A stretch of 23,510 nucleotides of DNA from positions 1 to 23,510 of IMG/VR virus record IMGVR_UViG_3300047443_000169; one strand, 5' to 3'. The notes beneath the pieces are model-generated. The model did no database searches, had not been told where the DNA came from, and saw only the letters and a program-made list of their open reading frames with translations. Both the position numbers and the translations under genes were made by a program. Positions 1 to 6,630 of the stretch are shown here, one piece after another (the stretch's first letter is position 1; each line of letters begins with the position of its first letter). This DNA is from a virus.

Positions 1-79
1 TCAGCGACACCCGTCACGTACCCGCCACCAGCGCAATTTCGTTTGATCATGCCTGGCTCTACAGCCCGAAGGAGTCGTG

Positions 80-547
80 ATGGAGACGGACCGCGAATGG
101 GAGCTGAAAGCCCTCTGCCGCAACGGCTACGACCCGGACATGTGGTTCTCCGAGTCGAAGGCGGCGACGAACGAGGCCAAGTACCTGTGCAGGAACTCGT
201 GCCCGGTCCGGGAGGAGTGCCTGGCGGCGATCCTCGCCCGTGAGTCGCTGACATCGGACAGCCTCCGCTTCGGCATCGTCGCTGGGCTCAGCGGTCGGCA
301 GCGGGCAGCGCTCGCTGCCGCACGCCGGGCCCGCCCCGCCACCGCCACCGTCGCCCCCACCGCAGCGGCGAAGCCGAAGAAGCCTGTCGGCTCGGGGCGG
401 CCGCTGGCGCCGTGCGGCACTAAATCCGCGTACGAGCGGCACCGACTCAAGGGCGAGCCGATCGACCAGGCGTGCCGTGACGCCCATGCCCTCGCCAACC
501 GGGAGTACAGGCGCACCGGTTCCACGCGAGTCCCTGCCTCCCGATGA
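80..547 (+). CDS. WhiB-family iron-sulfur regulator with extra C-terminal Cys domain
   Basis: WhiB-like (Wbl) proteins are actinobacterial and actinophage transcription factors that hold a [4Fe-4S] cluster and bind the sigma factor. Here the four cluster cysteines are C13, C37, C41 and C47, giving the typical C-x3-C-x5-C spacing in the last three. The usual G-V/I-W-G-G turn is replaced by GIVAGL (residues 65-70), so the turn tryptophan is missing. After an Ala/Pro/Lys linker (about 80-108) a second small domain starts at PCGT and includes RHRLKGEPIDQAC, a motif I know from actinophage proteins without an assigned role. I chose ATG at 80 rather than GTG at 77 because AAGGAG (69-74) then lies 5 bases upstream. 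The product is 155 aa. Phage Wbl proteins are known to interfere with host regulation (for example WhiBTM4); that role here is inference. Confidence 0.88.
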   Translation: METDREWELKALCRNGYDPDMWFSESKAATNEAKYLCRNSCPVREECLAAILARESLTSDSLRFGIVAGLSGRQRAALAAARRARPATATVAPTAAAKPKKPVGSGRPLAPCGTKSAYERHRLKGEPIDQACRDAHALANREYRRTGSTRVPASR

Positions 548-552
548 GCACC

Positions 553-588
553 GGTGGCCCGGCGGATGAGACCGGCCGCCGGGCCACC
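553..588 (+). terminator. Perfect 13-bp GC hairpin after the WhiB gene
   Basis: GGTGGCCCGGCGG at 553-565 pairs perfectly with CCGCCGGGCCACC at 576-588 around a 10-base loop. It starts 5 bases after the WhiB stop codon and ends 32 bases before the HNH start. There is no following T run, which is common for actinobacterial terminators. It probably ends or attenuates the WhiB transcript. Confidence 0.65.
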
Positions 589-620
589 GACCACCACCCT
601 CACCCCGTAGGAGACAGCAC

Positions 621-1199
621 ATGGGACACCCGATCTTCATCGGCGGCTTTCAGGACCTCGTCTGGCTCGCCGACACGACGTTCGGGTCGGGCATCGCCAA
701 AACCCTGGTCAGGGAAGCCATCGCCTCCGGAGGCGACGCCGCGCTACGGCTCAACTACGCGGATATGGCGCGCCGCTTCGAGTTCACTGAGGCGGAGATC
801 CGCACGGCAGTCGGTCACCTCCTGGTGTACGACTTCGCACGGATCGAGCGGAACTACGAGCGGGGCCCCGGCGAGTGGCTCCTGATCCTGACACCTGGTC
901 GACTTGCTGAGGACGCGCGCGAACAGGTGAAGCGGGCTCAGAAGGTGGCCGAGCAGGCGGTGAAGCTCGCTCTTCGCGGCGGGCAGGTGCGTCGGCGGGC
1001 GATCCCGCCCGACGTCCGCAACTTCGTCTTCGAGCGCGACGACCACCGCTGTGTGAAATGCGGCGCCACAGAGGACCTGGCCTTGGACCACGTACACCCG
1101 TGGTCGCTCGGTGGCCCTGACACCGCAGACAACCTCCAGGTCCTGTGCCGTCCCTGCAACAGCCGGAAGGGCGACCGCGTTCCTGCCCTCTCTGTCTGA
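621..1199 (+). CDS. HNH endonuclease with N-terminal helical domain
   Basis: The C-terminal third is a clear HNH nuclease: C144-x2-C147, then DHVHP (D156, H157, H159), N171, and C176-x2-C179 followed by N180 and K183. The paired CxxC motifs would hold structural zinc, and the DH/N/N residues would form the metal-dependent cleavage site. Residues 1-125 are not part of the HNH fold; about 40-90 look like a winged-helix DNA-binding segment (an inference from LNYADMARRFEFTEAEIRTA-like helix pattern), followed by a charged helix. AGGAGA at 609-614 gives a good ribosome binding site 6 bases before ATG. The gene is 192 aa and lies alone between the WhiB hairpin and the replication operon. It could be a homing-type nuclease or a host-nucleic-acid nuclease. 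It is not the terminase-adjacent HNH that many cos phages carry. Confidence 0.85.
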   Translation: MGHPIFIGGFQDLVWLADTTFGSGIAKTLVREAIASGGDAALRLNYADMARRFEFTEAEIRTAVGHLLVYDFARIERNYERGPGEWLLILTPGRLAEDAREQVKRAQKVAEQAVKLALRGGQVRRRAIPPDVRNFVFERDDHRCVKCGATEDLALDHVHPWSLGGPDTADNLQVLCRPCNSRKGDRVPALSV

Positions 1200-1233
1200 C
1201 CCCGCCCAACTCTGAAAGCGAGCACCACTTCAC

Positions 1234-2217
1234 ATGCCGAGCCGGTTCGAGTACGAGCGCGCGATCCGCAGCAGCGACCTGCCGTCGCTGTCGCGGCTGC
1301 TCGCGCTCACGATCGCCACCTGGGCGGACGTGCGGACCGGCATCATCCCCGACCGGCACCAGCCTTCCCTGACCGTGCTGGAGGAGACGACGGGGATGGT
1401 GAGGGCCTCGGTGCGGACCCATCTGACCAAGTTGGAGACCGGCGGTTGGCTCAAGCGTGACCGCCCTTCGGTGGCCGCCGCGCGGACGAAGAAGGCTCGG
1501 ACCCACTACAAGCTCCTGGTTCCGGTACCCGTCGAAGCAGACGATATGAGCCTGTTTGAGCTAGGGCAGGAGATGCCCCCCTCTAGGGCAGGAGATGCCC
1601 CAGAGGAAGCCGACCTAGGGCAGGAGATGCCCCAGCCTGGGGTAGGAGATGCCCCAGAGCTAGGGCAGGAGATGCCCCCCTCTAGGGCAGGAGATGCCCC
1701 CAGTAGTTCCTTGGGTCCCACGTCCGATGAAGTCCGTGGTCCTGCCGACGCTTCCGGTCCCGCAGCCCCGCCCACCCCCGGTGACACAGGAGACGCACCA
1801 GAGGACGAGGTCCTCGAAGGAGAGCCTGTCGACGACGCTGAGGCCGTCGACTCCGACGCCCCTGTCACCGCCCAGACGATCGTGGGCGAGTGGCTGGAGC
1901 GCTGCGCCAGTCGCCCGCCCTCGTCCGTCATCGGCCAGATGGCCAAGCAGATCCGCATCCTCCTCGATGAGGACGGCATCCACCCGGACCACATCCGGCG
2001 CGGCATCGCGCACTGGATGACCCGCGACCTCCACCCCTCGACGCTCCCGAGCCTCGTCAACAGCGCCATGAACGCCCAGGCCACGCCCGGCGCCCGTACG
2101 CCGGGCCCACAGCCCGCGAACTCCCTCTACGACCAGGCCACCGGCACGACCGTCTTCGACCGCGCTCGCGCCCGTGCCGCCGCCCGCACCGCCGCCCAGG
2201 AAGGACAAGGCCAGTGA
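1234..2217 (+). CDS. Phage replication initiator, winged-helix, with iterons in its gene
   Basis: Residues 1-95 match the actinophage helix-turn-helix protein family that starts with FEYERAIRSSDLPSLSRLLAL and contains a second-helix pattern T-x-R-A-S-V-R-T-H-L-T-K-L-E, followed by GGWLKR, as in a winged helix. Residues 110-156 are a low-complexity linker encoded by six DNA repeats (see 1561-1700) and read alternately as LGQEMP and SRAGDAP. Residues 160-215 are acidic and Pro-rich. Residues 217-285 form a compact helical C-terminal domain (IVGEWLERCASRPP through SLVNSAMN) that may bind the helicase loader. The product is 327 aa, and its stop overlaps the GTG of the next gene. Its closest functional model is the lambda O protein, which binds iterons inside its own gene; the role here is inferred from that layout. 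Confidence 0.75.
   Translation: MPSRFEYERAIRSSDLPSLSRLLALTIATWADVRTGIIPDRHQPSLTVLEETTGMVRASVRTHLTKLETGGWLKRDRPSVAAARTKKARTHYKLLVPVPVEADDMSLFELGQEMPPSRAGDAPEEADLGQEMPQPGVGDAPELGQEMPPSRAGDAPSSSLGPTSDEVRGPADASGPAAPPTPGDTGDAPEDEVLEGEPVDDAEAVDSDAPVTAQTIVGEWLERCASRPPSSVIGQMAKQIRILLDEDGIHPDHIRRGIAHWMTRDLHPSTLPSLVNSAMNAQATPGARTPGPQPANSLYDQATGTTVFDRARARAAARTAAQEGQGQ
1561..1700 (+). repeat. Six 19-bp iterons, probable replication origin
   Basis: The unit CTAGGGCAGGAGATGCCCC occurs at 1561-1579, 1583-1601, 1615-1633, 1660-1678 and 1682-1700, all exact. A sixth copy with two mismatches (A to G, C to T) is at 1637-1655. Start-to-start spacing is 22, 32, 22, 23 and 22 bases, so copies sit on about the same face of the helix in three close pairs. 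Each unit has an internal dyad, GGGCA then five bases then TGCCC. Copies fall in two reading frames of the initiator gene, so selection appears to act on the DNA rather than on the peptide. By analogy with iterons in lambda O this is a good origin candidate; an autoregulatory operator is the main alternative. Confidence 0.75.
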
Positions 2218-2906
2218 CCCAGGACGAAGCGATCATGCTGCTCGAATACGTCGCCGCGGCCTGCCCCGCACAGCGCATCGGCGAGTTCACACCCGACGTC
2301 TGGGGCGAGCTGTTCGCCCCGTACAGCCTCGACGAGTCGCGCACTGCCGTCCTCGTCGTCGCCCGCCAGCAGCCGTTCATCGCCCCGGCCGACGTCATCG
2401 CCGAGATCAAGGCCCGCCGTGCCGAGCGCATCGAACTGGCGAACATCGTCTACGACGGGGACCCGCTGGAGACCGGCGCCGAGTCCGCCGCCGCCCTCCG
2501 CGAGATCATCCGAGCCGCTGGAGACGGCCTCACAGGGCCCAGCAGCATCTCTAAGGCCCTCGGGGCCGGAGATCGCCTCGCACTGCCCCCAGGCGCCGAT
2601 CATGGCCCGTACGAGGGCCGTGCAGCTGCAGCCCGAGCCGCTATCGGCAAGATGCCGTCCGGCGGCGACCGCTCCAAGGACCCCCGCGGCCGCGCCTGCC
2701 GACGCTGCGGAGCCGCACCCGGCAGCAGCTGCACCACCAACGGCCAACGCCGCCGCGACGTCCACCCGATCCGCCTGGAAGACACCCAGCGCGCGGCCGC
2801 CGGCCTCCCGCTGCTCGACCACGACCAGGAGCAGGCCCGCATCAAGGCCGCGTCCGCCGCCGCCCTCGCCCGCGAGGACCAGGAGCAGAAGGCCGAGGCG
2901 TCATGA
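2214..2906 (+). CDS. Zinc-finger replication protein, possible helicase loader
   Basis: The 230-aa product starts at GTG, overlapping the initiator stop by four bases, so the two are translationally coupled. Residues 1-70 are a helical domain (LEYVAAACPAQ through APADVIAEIKARR) whose length and helix pattern resemble the N-terminal part of G39P-type helicase loaders; this is a resemblance by eye, not a firm match. Residues 155-190 carry a C-x2-C-x7-C-x10-H motif (CRRCGAAPGSSC then DVH), the small zinc-binding motif common in Streptomyces and its phages. The end is rich in Ala/Gln/Glu. Position directly after the initiator and iterons supports a replication role. Function is unproven. Confidence 0.6.
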   Translation: MTQDEAIMLLEYVAAACPAQRIGEFTPDVWGELFAPYSLDESRTAVLVVARQQPFIAPADVIAEIKARRAERIELANIVYDGDPLETGAESAAALREIIRAAGDGLTGPSSISKALGAGDRLALPPGADHGPYEGRAAAARAAIGKMPSGGDRSKDPRGRACRRCGAAPGSSCTTNGQRRRDVHPIRLEDTQRAAAGLPLLDHDQEQARIKAASAAALAREDQEQKAEAS

Positions 2907-3193
2907 CGCAACCGATCCCCCGTCAGCGCAGGCCCTACCGGTTCCCGTCGATGGCCATCCAGTGCACCTGGTGCCGCGCCCGCGTCGGCGAGCTGTGCAC
3001 GAACCAGCGCGGCACTCAAGACCGACGCCGCGACGTGCACACCGCACGACAGACCGACTGGATCAGGGTCATGTCAACCCGGTGCCCTGAGCGCATCTGC
3101 CAGGCCCACCCCGGGCAGCCCTGCACCCTCACCCCCGACGTCCACCAAGCCCGCATCACCGCGGCCAACACCCCGACCACCACCACGCCATGA
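2903..3193 (+). CDS. Small protein with two tandem zinc-binding motifs
   Basis: This 96-aa protein starts four bases inside the previous gene (ATGA overlap). It has two copies of the motif seen at the end of the preceding protein: CTWCRARVGELC followed by RRRDVHTAR, and CPERICQAHPGQPC followed by DVHQAR. The shared pattern is a Cys pair, seven residues, Cys, then a variable loop and Asp-Val-His; the second copy has C-x4-C rather than C-x2-C. Four-ligand (C3H) zinc binding is likely. The family occurs as solitary domains in many actinophages, with no assigned role. A nucleic-acid-binding function is plausible but not shown. Confidence 0.7.
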   Translation: MTQPIPRQRRPYRFPSMAIQCTWCRARVGELCTNQRGTQDRRRDVHTARQTDWIRVMSTRCPERICQAHPGQPCTLTPDVHQARITAANTPTTTTP

Positions 3194-3483
3194 GACGACT
3201 CGCCACGTGCCACGACTGCCGCCGCCCCATCCTCTGGACCATCACCGAGGCCGGGAAGCGCCTGGCGGTCGACCCCGACCCCGACCCCGCCGGCAACGCC
3301 GCCGTGTGGCGAGACGGGACCGGCGCCGTACGGTCCCGCCGCCCCAGCGAGGACCTCCCGCTGACCGGCTGGGAGCGACTCCACAAGCCCCACGTCGCCA
3401 CCTGCCCCAGCCGGACCGAGCAACTCGCCCTCCCCGTGGGCGTGACCAGCCTCGCCGAGCACCGCCGAAGGAAGCGCCGATGA
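3190..3483 (+). CDS. Small Cys/His protein, actinophage hypothetical
   Basis: This 97-aa product begins at ATG overlapping the upstream stop by four bases. It opens with CHDCRRPILWTI (a C-x2-C knuckle), continues with a conserved-looking KRLAVDPDPDPAGNAAVW segment, and has a later H-x2-H-x3-C (HKPHVATC) that could complete a zinc site. The tail is basic (EHRRRKRR). Similar proteins are frequent in Streptomyces phages and integrated elements, always without known function. Its place in the coupled early operon suggests an accessory role in replication or host takeover. That is inference only. Confidence 0.65.
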   Translation: MRRLATCHDCRRPILWTITEAGKRLAVDPDPDPAGNAAVWRDGTGAVRSRRPSEDLPLTGWERLHKPHVATCPSRTEQLALPVGVTSLAEHRRRKRR

Positions 3484-3698
3484 AGTGCCGCTACTGCCCC
3501 CGCCGACTCCGCACGAAGGAGTCCAGGGACCGCGGATACGGCCTGATCTGCGGCCAGAAACTCGGTCTGATCCCCAAGCCGACGCCCCGTCACCGGGCCC
3601 TGACGGCACCCGTCAAGCCCGTCACGACGCCCGACGTCCACCCCGACCAGACCGCCATCCCCATCCAGCCCGAACTCCCCAAGGAGCCCGACCAGTGA
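3480..3698 (+). CDS. DUF6011-like small zinc-ribbon protein
   Basis: The 72-aa product starts at ATG 3480, overlapping the previous stop by four bases. The N-terminus, MKCRYCPRRLRTKES then YGLICGQKL, has the short C-x2-C plus later Cys pattern and the 'R-x-L-x(5)-S-x(3)-G-x-G' spacing that I associate with DUF6011. The second half is a Pro-rich tail without evident domains. I picked this start because the long open frame upstream in the same register overlaps the well-supported neighbouring gene, while the ATG here fits the coupled pattern of the operon. Function is unknown. Confidence 0.65.
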   Translation: MKCRYCPRRLRTKESRDRGYGLICGQKLGLIPKPTPRHRALTAPVKPVTTPDVHPDQTAIPIQPELPKEPDQ

Positions 3699-3943
3699 CC
3701 GGACCCGAGCACTACCGCGAGGCACAGCGCCTCCTCGCCACCGCGAAGACCGAAGACGGGCGCGTCCTCAGCGGATACGCCGAGACGCTGCTCGCCGCGC
3801 AGGCGCACGCCACCCTCGCCCACACCGCCGCCACCGCCATGCAGGCCCCCGTCGACGGCAGCGAGCCCGGCATGAGCAGCACCGAGTTCCGCGCCTGGTA
3901 CATCGCCGCCGGCGTCAAGCCCACCACCACGAAGGGGAACTGA
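3695..3943 (+). CDS. Small helical hypothetical protein
   Basis: This 82-aa protein begins at GTG 3695 (GTGA overlap with the upstream stop). It is mostly helical: HYREAQRLLATA, then a stretch of Ala-rich helix (LLAAQAHATLAHTAATAM), ending with FRAWYIAAGV near residue 70. No catalytic or metal-binding residues are evident. Proteins with the HYREAQRLLA opening are common in Streptomyces phages next to single-stranded DNA-binding proteins, which matches its place just before SSB. I cannot assign a function. Confidence 0.65.
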   Translation: MTGPEHYREAQRLLATAKTEDGRVLSGYAETLLAAQAHATLAHTAATAMQAPVDGSEPGMSSTEFRAWYIAAGVKPTTTKGN

Positions 3944-3945
3944 CC

Positions 3946-4449
3946 TTGCTGCCCACCCTCACCGGAGTCGGCCGCCTCACCGCCGACCCCGAACTCCGCT
4001 TCACCCCGTCCGGCAAGGCCGTCGCGAACGTGTCGCTCGCCTTCAACTCCCGCCGCCTCAACCCCCAGACCCAGCAGTGGGAGGACGGCGACACCTTCTT
4101 CATCCGCGGCTCCGTCTGGGAACGCCTCGCCGAGAACGCCACCGAGACCCTCGCCAAGGGCATGGAGGTCCTCGTCACCGGCGAAATCCGAACCGAGTCG
4201 TGGGAGAAGGACGGCCAAAAGCACGAGCGACCGGCACTCCTCATCCGCTCCATCGCCCCGAACCTCGCATTCGCCGTCGCGCAGGTCTCCAAGGACTCCG
4301 CGAGCCAACAGAACGGCGGACAGCGCCCCGCACAGAACCAGCAGCGCCCCCAAGGCCAGGCGCAGCGATCCCGCCCCACCAGCCCGCCCGCCGACGACCC
4401 CTGGGCCGTCGACCAGGCCAACGGCTACTCGGCCGAACCACCCTTCTGA
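3946..4449 (+). CDS. ssb: Single-stranded DNA-binding protein
   Basis: SSB coats single-stranded DNA during replication and recombination. Residues 1-112 form the OB fold, recognisable from GVGRLTADPELRFTPSGKAVANVSLA, a mid-domain DTFFIRGSVWERLAENA, and KGMEVLVTGEIRTESWE. Residues 115-160 are a Gln/Pro-rich disordered linker, and the protein ends in SAEPPF, a variant of the bacterial DDDIPF tip that recruits partner proteins. The start is TTG at 3946; AAGGGGAA lies about 7 bases upstream and the family's usual N-terminus fits there. Length (167 aa) is normal. It is the best-identified replication gene in the early operon. Confidence 0.93.
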   Translation: MLPTLTGVGRLTADPELRFTPSGKAVANVSLAFNSRRLNPQTQQWEDGDTFFIRGSVWERLAENATETLAKGMEVLVTGEIRTESWEKDGQKHERPALLIRSIAPNLAFAVAQVSKDSASQQNGGQRPAQNQQRPQGQAQRSRPTSPPADDPWAVDQANGYSAEPPF

Positions 4450-4577
4450 TGCGCACCCTCACCACCGCGGCCGCCATCGTCCTCGCAGCCCTCCTCACCA
4501 GCTGCACCAACACCGACCGCGTACCCACACCCGAACCCCAAGCCGCACCCGTAGCCCCACACGACGGGAGCCACTAA
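4449..4577 (+). CDS. 42-aa putative lipoprotein
   Basis: A short frame starts at ATG 4449, sharing one base with the SSB stop codon. It encodes a basic start (MRT), a hydrophobic run (AAAIVLAALL) and a lipobox, LTSC, with the cysteine at residue 19. The mature part would be only about 24 residues, Pro-rich and probably disordered. A signal peptide with so short a mature segment is unusual; it could be a small membrane-anchored inhibitor or a lysis or exclusion factor, but nothing in the sequence decides that. Tight spacing on both sides supports it being a real gene. Confidence 0.55.
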   Translation: MRTLTTAAAIVLAALLTSCTNTDRVPTPEPQAAPVAPHDGSH

Positions 4578-4750
4578 TGGCCCTCCTCGTACGACTCTCC
4601 AGCCCCGACGACCTCTCCGAGATCGTCGAAGCCCTCATCACCGCAGCAGACACCAAGGACACCGAAGCCCCCGTCCTCGCCGCCCGATGGCGCGAGATCG
4701 CACACGACATCGGTGACTCCCTCGACCTGCTGCCCAAGCCCCACAAGTAA
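4577..4750 (+). CDS. 57-aa hypothetical protein
   Basis: ATG at 4577 shares one base with the TAA stop of the lipoprotein gene. The product starts MALLVRLSSPDDLSEIVEAL and contains ARWREIAHDIGDSLDLL near its end. It is soluble, acidic and helical, with no cysteines. The reading frame is the continuation of the coupled early operon, and the codons end in G/C as in the neighbours. I recognise no family. It looks like a conserved small phage gene on coding-pattern grounds only. Confidence 0.55.
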   Translation: MALLVRLSSPDDLSEIVEALITAADTKDTEAPVLAARWREIAHDIGDSLDLLPKPHK

Positions 4751-4810
4751 CCCCACAGCGGACAGGGACCCCATGCAGGGACCCGCCCCGGCCACCACAC
4801 CGGAGCAACC

Positions 4811-5308
4811 ATGTCCACGACAGACAATAGCCCCCGAAGGAACCAGGAACCGGAACCGGTTCGCCCCTGGTTCGCGCGCCTGCTCCGCCGCAGGCCGACG
4901 CCCGTCATGACGCCCCAGACCGGCGAGGGCGAACACATCCTCCGCCTCACGCAGGACCTCACCGCCACCCCTGCCGCCGAGACCACCAACCGGGCCGCGC
5001 TGGTGAAGCGCATCGCCGCCGCCCTCACCGAGCACGACCTGGTCCACCTCACCGACCCCGACCTCGCCGACGAGTACGACTGCTGCGCCGAGGCTGTGTT
5101 TGACGCGCTGGTGGGCGGGAGCCGTGTGGCCACCGAGGCGCAGCAGCCTGGCTGCCCGACACCCTGCGACGCCAACTGCCCCTACGCCTGCCATGAGATC
5201 CATCACCCGGCGCACCGTCGCACCCACGAGCCCTGGACCTGCCCCGGAGCCGGGGAGCCGCAGAAGCCGGACACCCCGCGAGGCGAACCCAGGGCCGCCG
5301 ACGACTGA
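4811..5308 (+). CDS. Cys-rich hypothetical protein
   Basis: This 165-aa protein starts at ATG 4811 with GGAG (4802-4805) just upstream, after a 60-base gap, so it may have some independent expression. Residues 1-45 are basic and Arg-rich. Residues 55-110 are a helical acidic domain (LVKRIAAALTEHDLVHL, then DEYDCCAEAVFDALVGG). Residues 118-140 have a dense Cys/His cluster, CPTPCDANCPYACHEIHH, with another Cys at about 147, which could bind zinc. No known family is apparent to me. It ends 10 bases before a strong hairpin, so it is likely the last gene of this transcript. Confidence 0.6.
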   Translation: MSTTDNSPRRNQEPEPVRPWFARLLRRRPTPVMTPQTGEGEHILRLTQDLTATPAAETTNRAALVKRIAAALTEHDLVHLTDPDLADEYDCCAEAVFDALVGGSRVATEAQQPGCPTPCDANCPYACHEIHHPAHRRTHEPWTCPGAGEPQKPDTPRGEPRAADD

Positions 5309-5318
5309 CCACGCGGTA

Positions 5319-5349
5319 CGGCCGCCCCTGTCCGAATCAGGGGCGGCCG
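5319..5349 (+). terminator. 12-bp GC hairpin before the exonuclease gene
   Basis: CGGCCGCCCCTG at 5319-5330 pairs perfectly with CAGGGGCGGCCG at 5338-5349 around a 7-base loop. It lies in the 81-base gap between the Cys-rich protein and the exonuclease. There is no T run downstream. A terminator or attenuator for the early replication transcript is the best reading. Confidence 0.65.
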
Positions 5350-5389
5350 CTCCCCGCACTATCCCAGCCACCACCAGGAGCAGACGCAC

Positions 5390-6442
5390 GTGATCAACAT
5401 CGCCTTCGTGGACTGCGAGACCACCCACCTCAACGCCGAGATCGGCGAGGCCTGGGAGGTCGCCGTCATCCTCCGAGAGCACGAGGACGGCCAGCACACG
5501 GACACCGAGTACGCCTGGGAGTTCTCCATCGCCCCGGAGACTGTCGACCCCGAGGCCCTGGCCGTCGGCCGCTGGCACGAGCGCCGCCAGCTGCTCGCGC
5601 GCACCAACCAGGCCGCGTTCACCGGCTCCATCCCAGCACTCCTGATGACCCGGGCCGAGGCCATCGCCGCCATCACCAGCGTCCTGTCGGGGGCCGTCCT
5701 CGTCGGCTCCAATCCGTTCTTCGACGAGCGGTTCCTCCGCAAGCTCCTCGGCCCCGGCAACGCACAGTGGCATTACCGGCCGTACGACATCGTCCAGCTC
5801 GCCGCCGCCAAGATCGGAGCCCAGGCCGCCGGCCCGCTGCCCTGGCGCTCACACGTCCTGTCCCGGGCGGTCGGTGTCGAGCCGCCCACGGCCGAGGCCG
5901 CGCACACCGCGCTCGGAGACGCCCGCTGGGCGCGCGACGTGTACGACGCTGCCACCCGCCGGCAGCCGTACGAACTGACCGTGGAGGGGCGCGCGCAGCA
6001 CGCCATGGGGCTGTATGTCGAGACCGCCATCGAGCTGGAGGACGCGCGGCGGGAACTGACGAGGACGAAGGCCGAGCTCGCGGAGGAGAAAGCGAAGGTA
6101 GACCCGCGGCTGCGCTGCCTGCTCATCAAGACCGCCCCCGACCGGGACCAGTACGTCGGCTGGTCCAACATCTGCGAGATGCCAGCCGGAGTGTGGTCCC
6201 GAGAGGCCGCCCTGGAGTACGGCTTCCCACCCTCTCGCCTGGACCGTGCGGACCAGACTGGCACCTCCTCGTACATCGGCGACGGCGCTTGGGACGACCA
6301 GGGGTTCATCGCCGAGCAGCGCGGCTGGCTCCGCCGCGACCTGATGGGCGACTACGCCGTCGAGTACCTCCTCGGCGACCGGACGGCCGCGTACGCCCTG
6401 TTGGAGCCGCTCGACAGCGACCCAGGTGACGAGTCGTCATGA
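5390..6442 (+). CDS. DEDDh 3'-5' exonuclease (DnaQ-like) with extra C-terminal region
   Basis: The first 190 residues are an RNase T/DnaQ-type exonuclease. Exo I is VDCETT (D8, E10), Exo II is GSNPFFDERFL (D112), and Exo III is HTALGDARWA (H172, D177), so all five DEDDh residues are present and activity is expected on DNA or RNA 3' ends. Residues 205-240 form a likely coiled coil (ETAIELEDARRELTRTKAEL). The remaining part, about 240-350, is an unrecognised domain with several Trp and Tyr residues (YVGWSNICEMPAGVW). The start is GTG with AGGAG (5376-5380) 9 bases upstream. Length is 350 aa, longer than a minimal DnaQ. No DNA polymerase is encoded nearby, so proofreading for a phage polymerase is unlikely within this window. 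Confidence 0.85.
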   Translation: MINIAFVDCETTHLNAEIGEAWEVAVILREHEDGQHTDTEYAWEFSIAPETVDPEALAVGRWHERRQLLARTNQAAFTGSIPALLMTRAEAIAAITSVLSGAVLVGSNPFFDERFLRKLLGPGNAQWHYRPYDIVQLAAAKIGAQAAGPLPWRSHVLSRAVGVEPPTAEAAHTALGDARWARDVYDAATRRQPYELTVEGRAQHAMGLYVETAIELEDARRELTRTKAELAEEKAKVDPRLRCLLIKTAPDRDQYVGWSNICEMPAGVWSREAALEYGFPPSRLDRADQTGTSSYIGDGAWDDQGFIAEQRGWLRRDLMGDYAVEYLLGDRTAAYALLEPLDSDPGDESS

Positions 6443-6630
6443 CGACCGTCATCGCCTACGTCGTCCTCGTCACGCTGCTCACCGCCGTCCTCTGCTGCCA
6501 CCACGGCGAGGACGGCCGGGCCGTCGGCCGCGCGGTCCTCCGCGCTCTCCGCCGGCGCGGCCCCGCCTGGGCGCGCGGCCGATACCGCGCCCGCCGCATC
6601 GCCCACCGCACCCGCCAGGAGTCCACATGA
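6439..6630 (+). CDS. Small single-pass membrane protein, Arg-rich tail
   Basis: The 63-aa product starts with an ATGA overlap with the exonuclease stop. Residues 3-20 are one transmembrane helix (VIAYVVLVTLLTAVLCC) ending in CCHH. The rest is very basic (RALRRRGPAWARGRYRARR), so the positive-inside rule puts the tail in the cytoplasm. Function is unknown. High Arg content is partly expected from GC-rich sequence, but the clean coupling on both sides supports the call. Confidence 0.55.
   Translation: MTTVIAYVVLVTLLTAVLCCHHGEDGRAVGRAVLRALRRRGPAWARGRYRARRIAHRTRQEST

Noticed and set aside
1-76. Promoter at the left edge
   Set aside because: The first 76 bases are somewhat AT-richer around 36-50, but no convincing pair of -35 and -10 boxes is visible.
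59-640. Long minus-strand frame opposite the WhiB gene
   Set aside because: Composition is Arg/Gly/Pro shadow sequence from the high-GC opposite strand, and the WhiB frame has clear family motifs.
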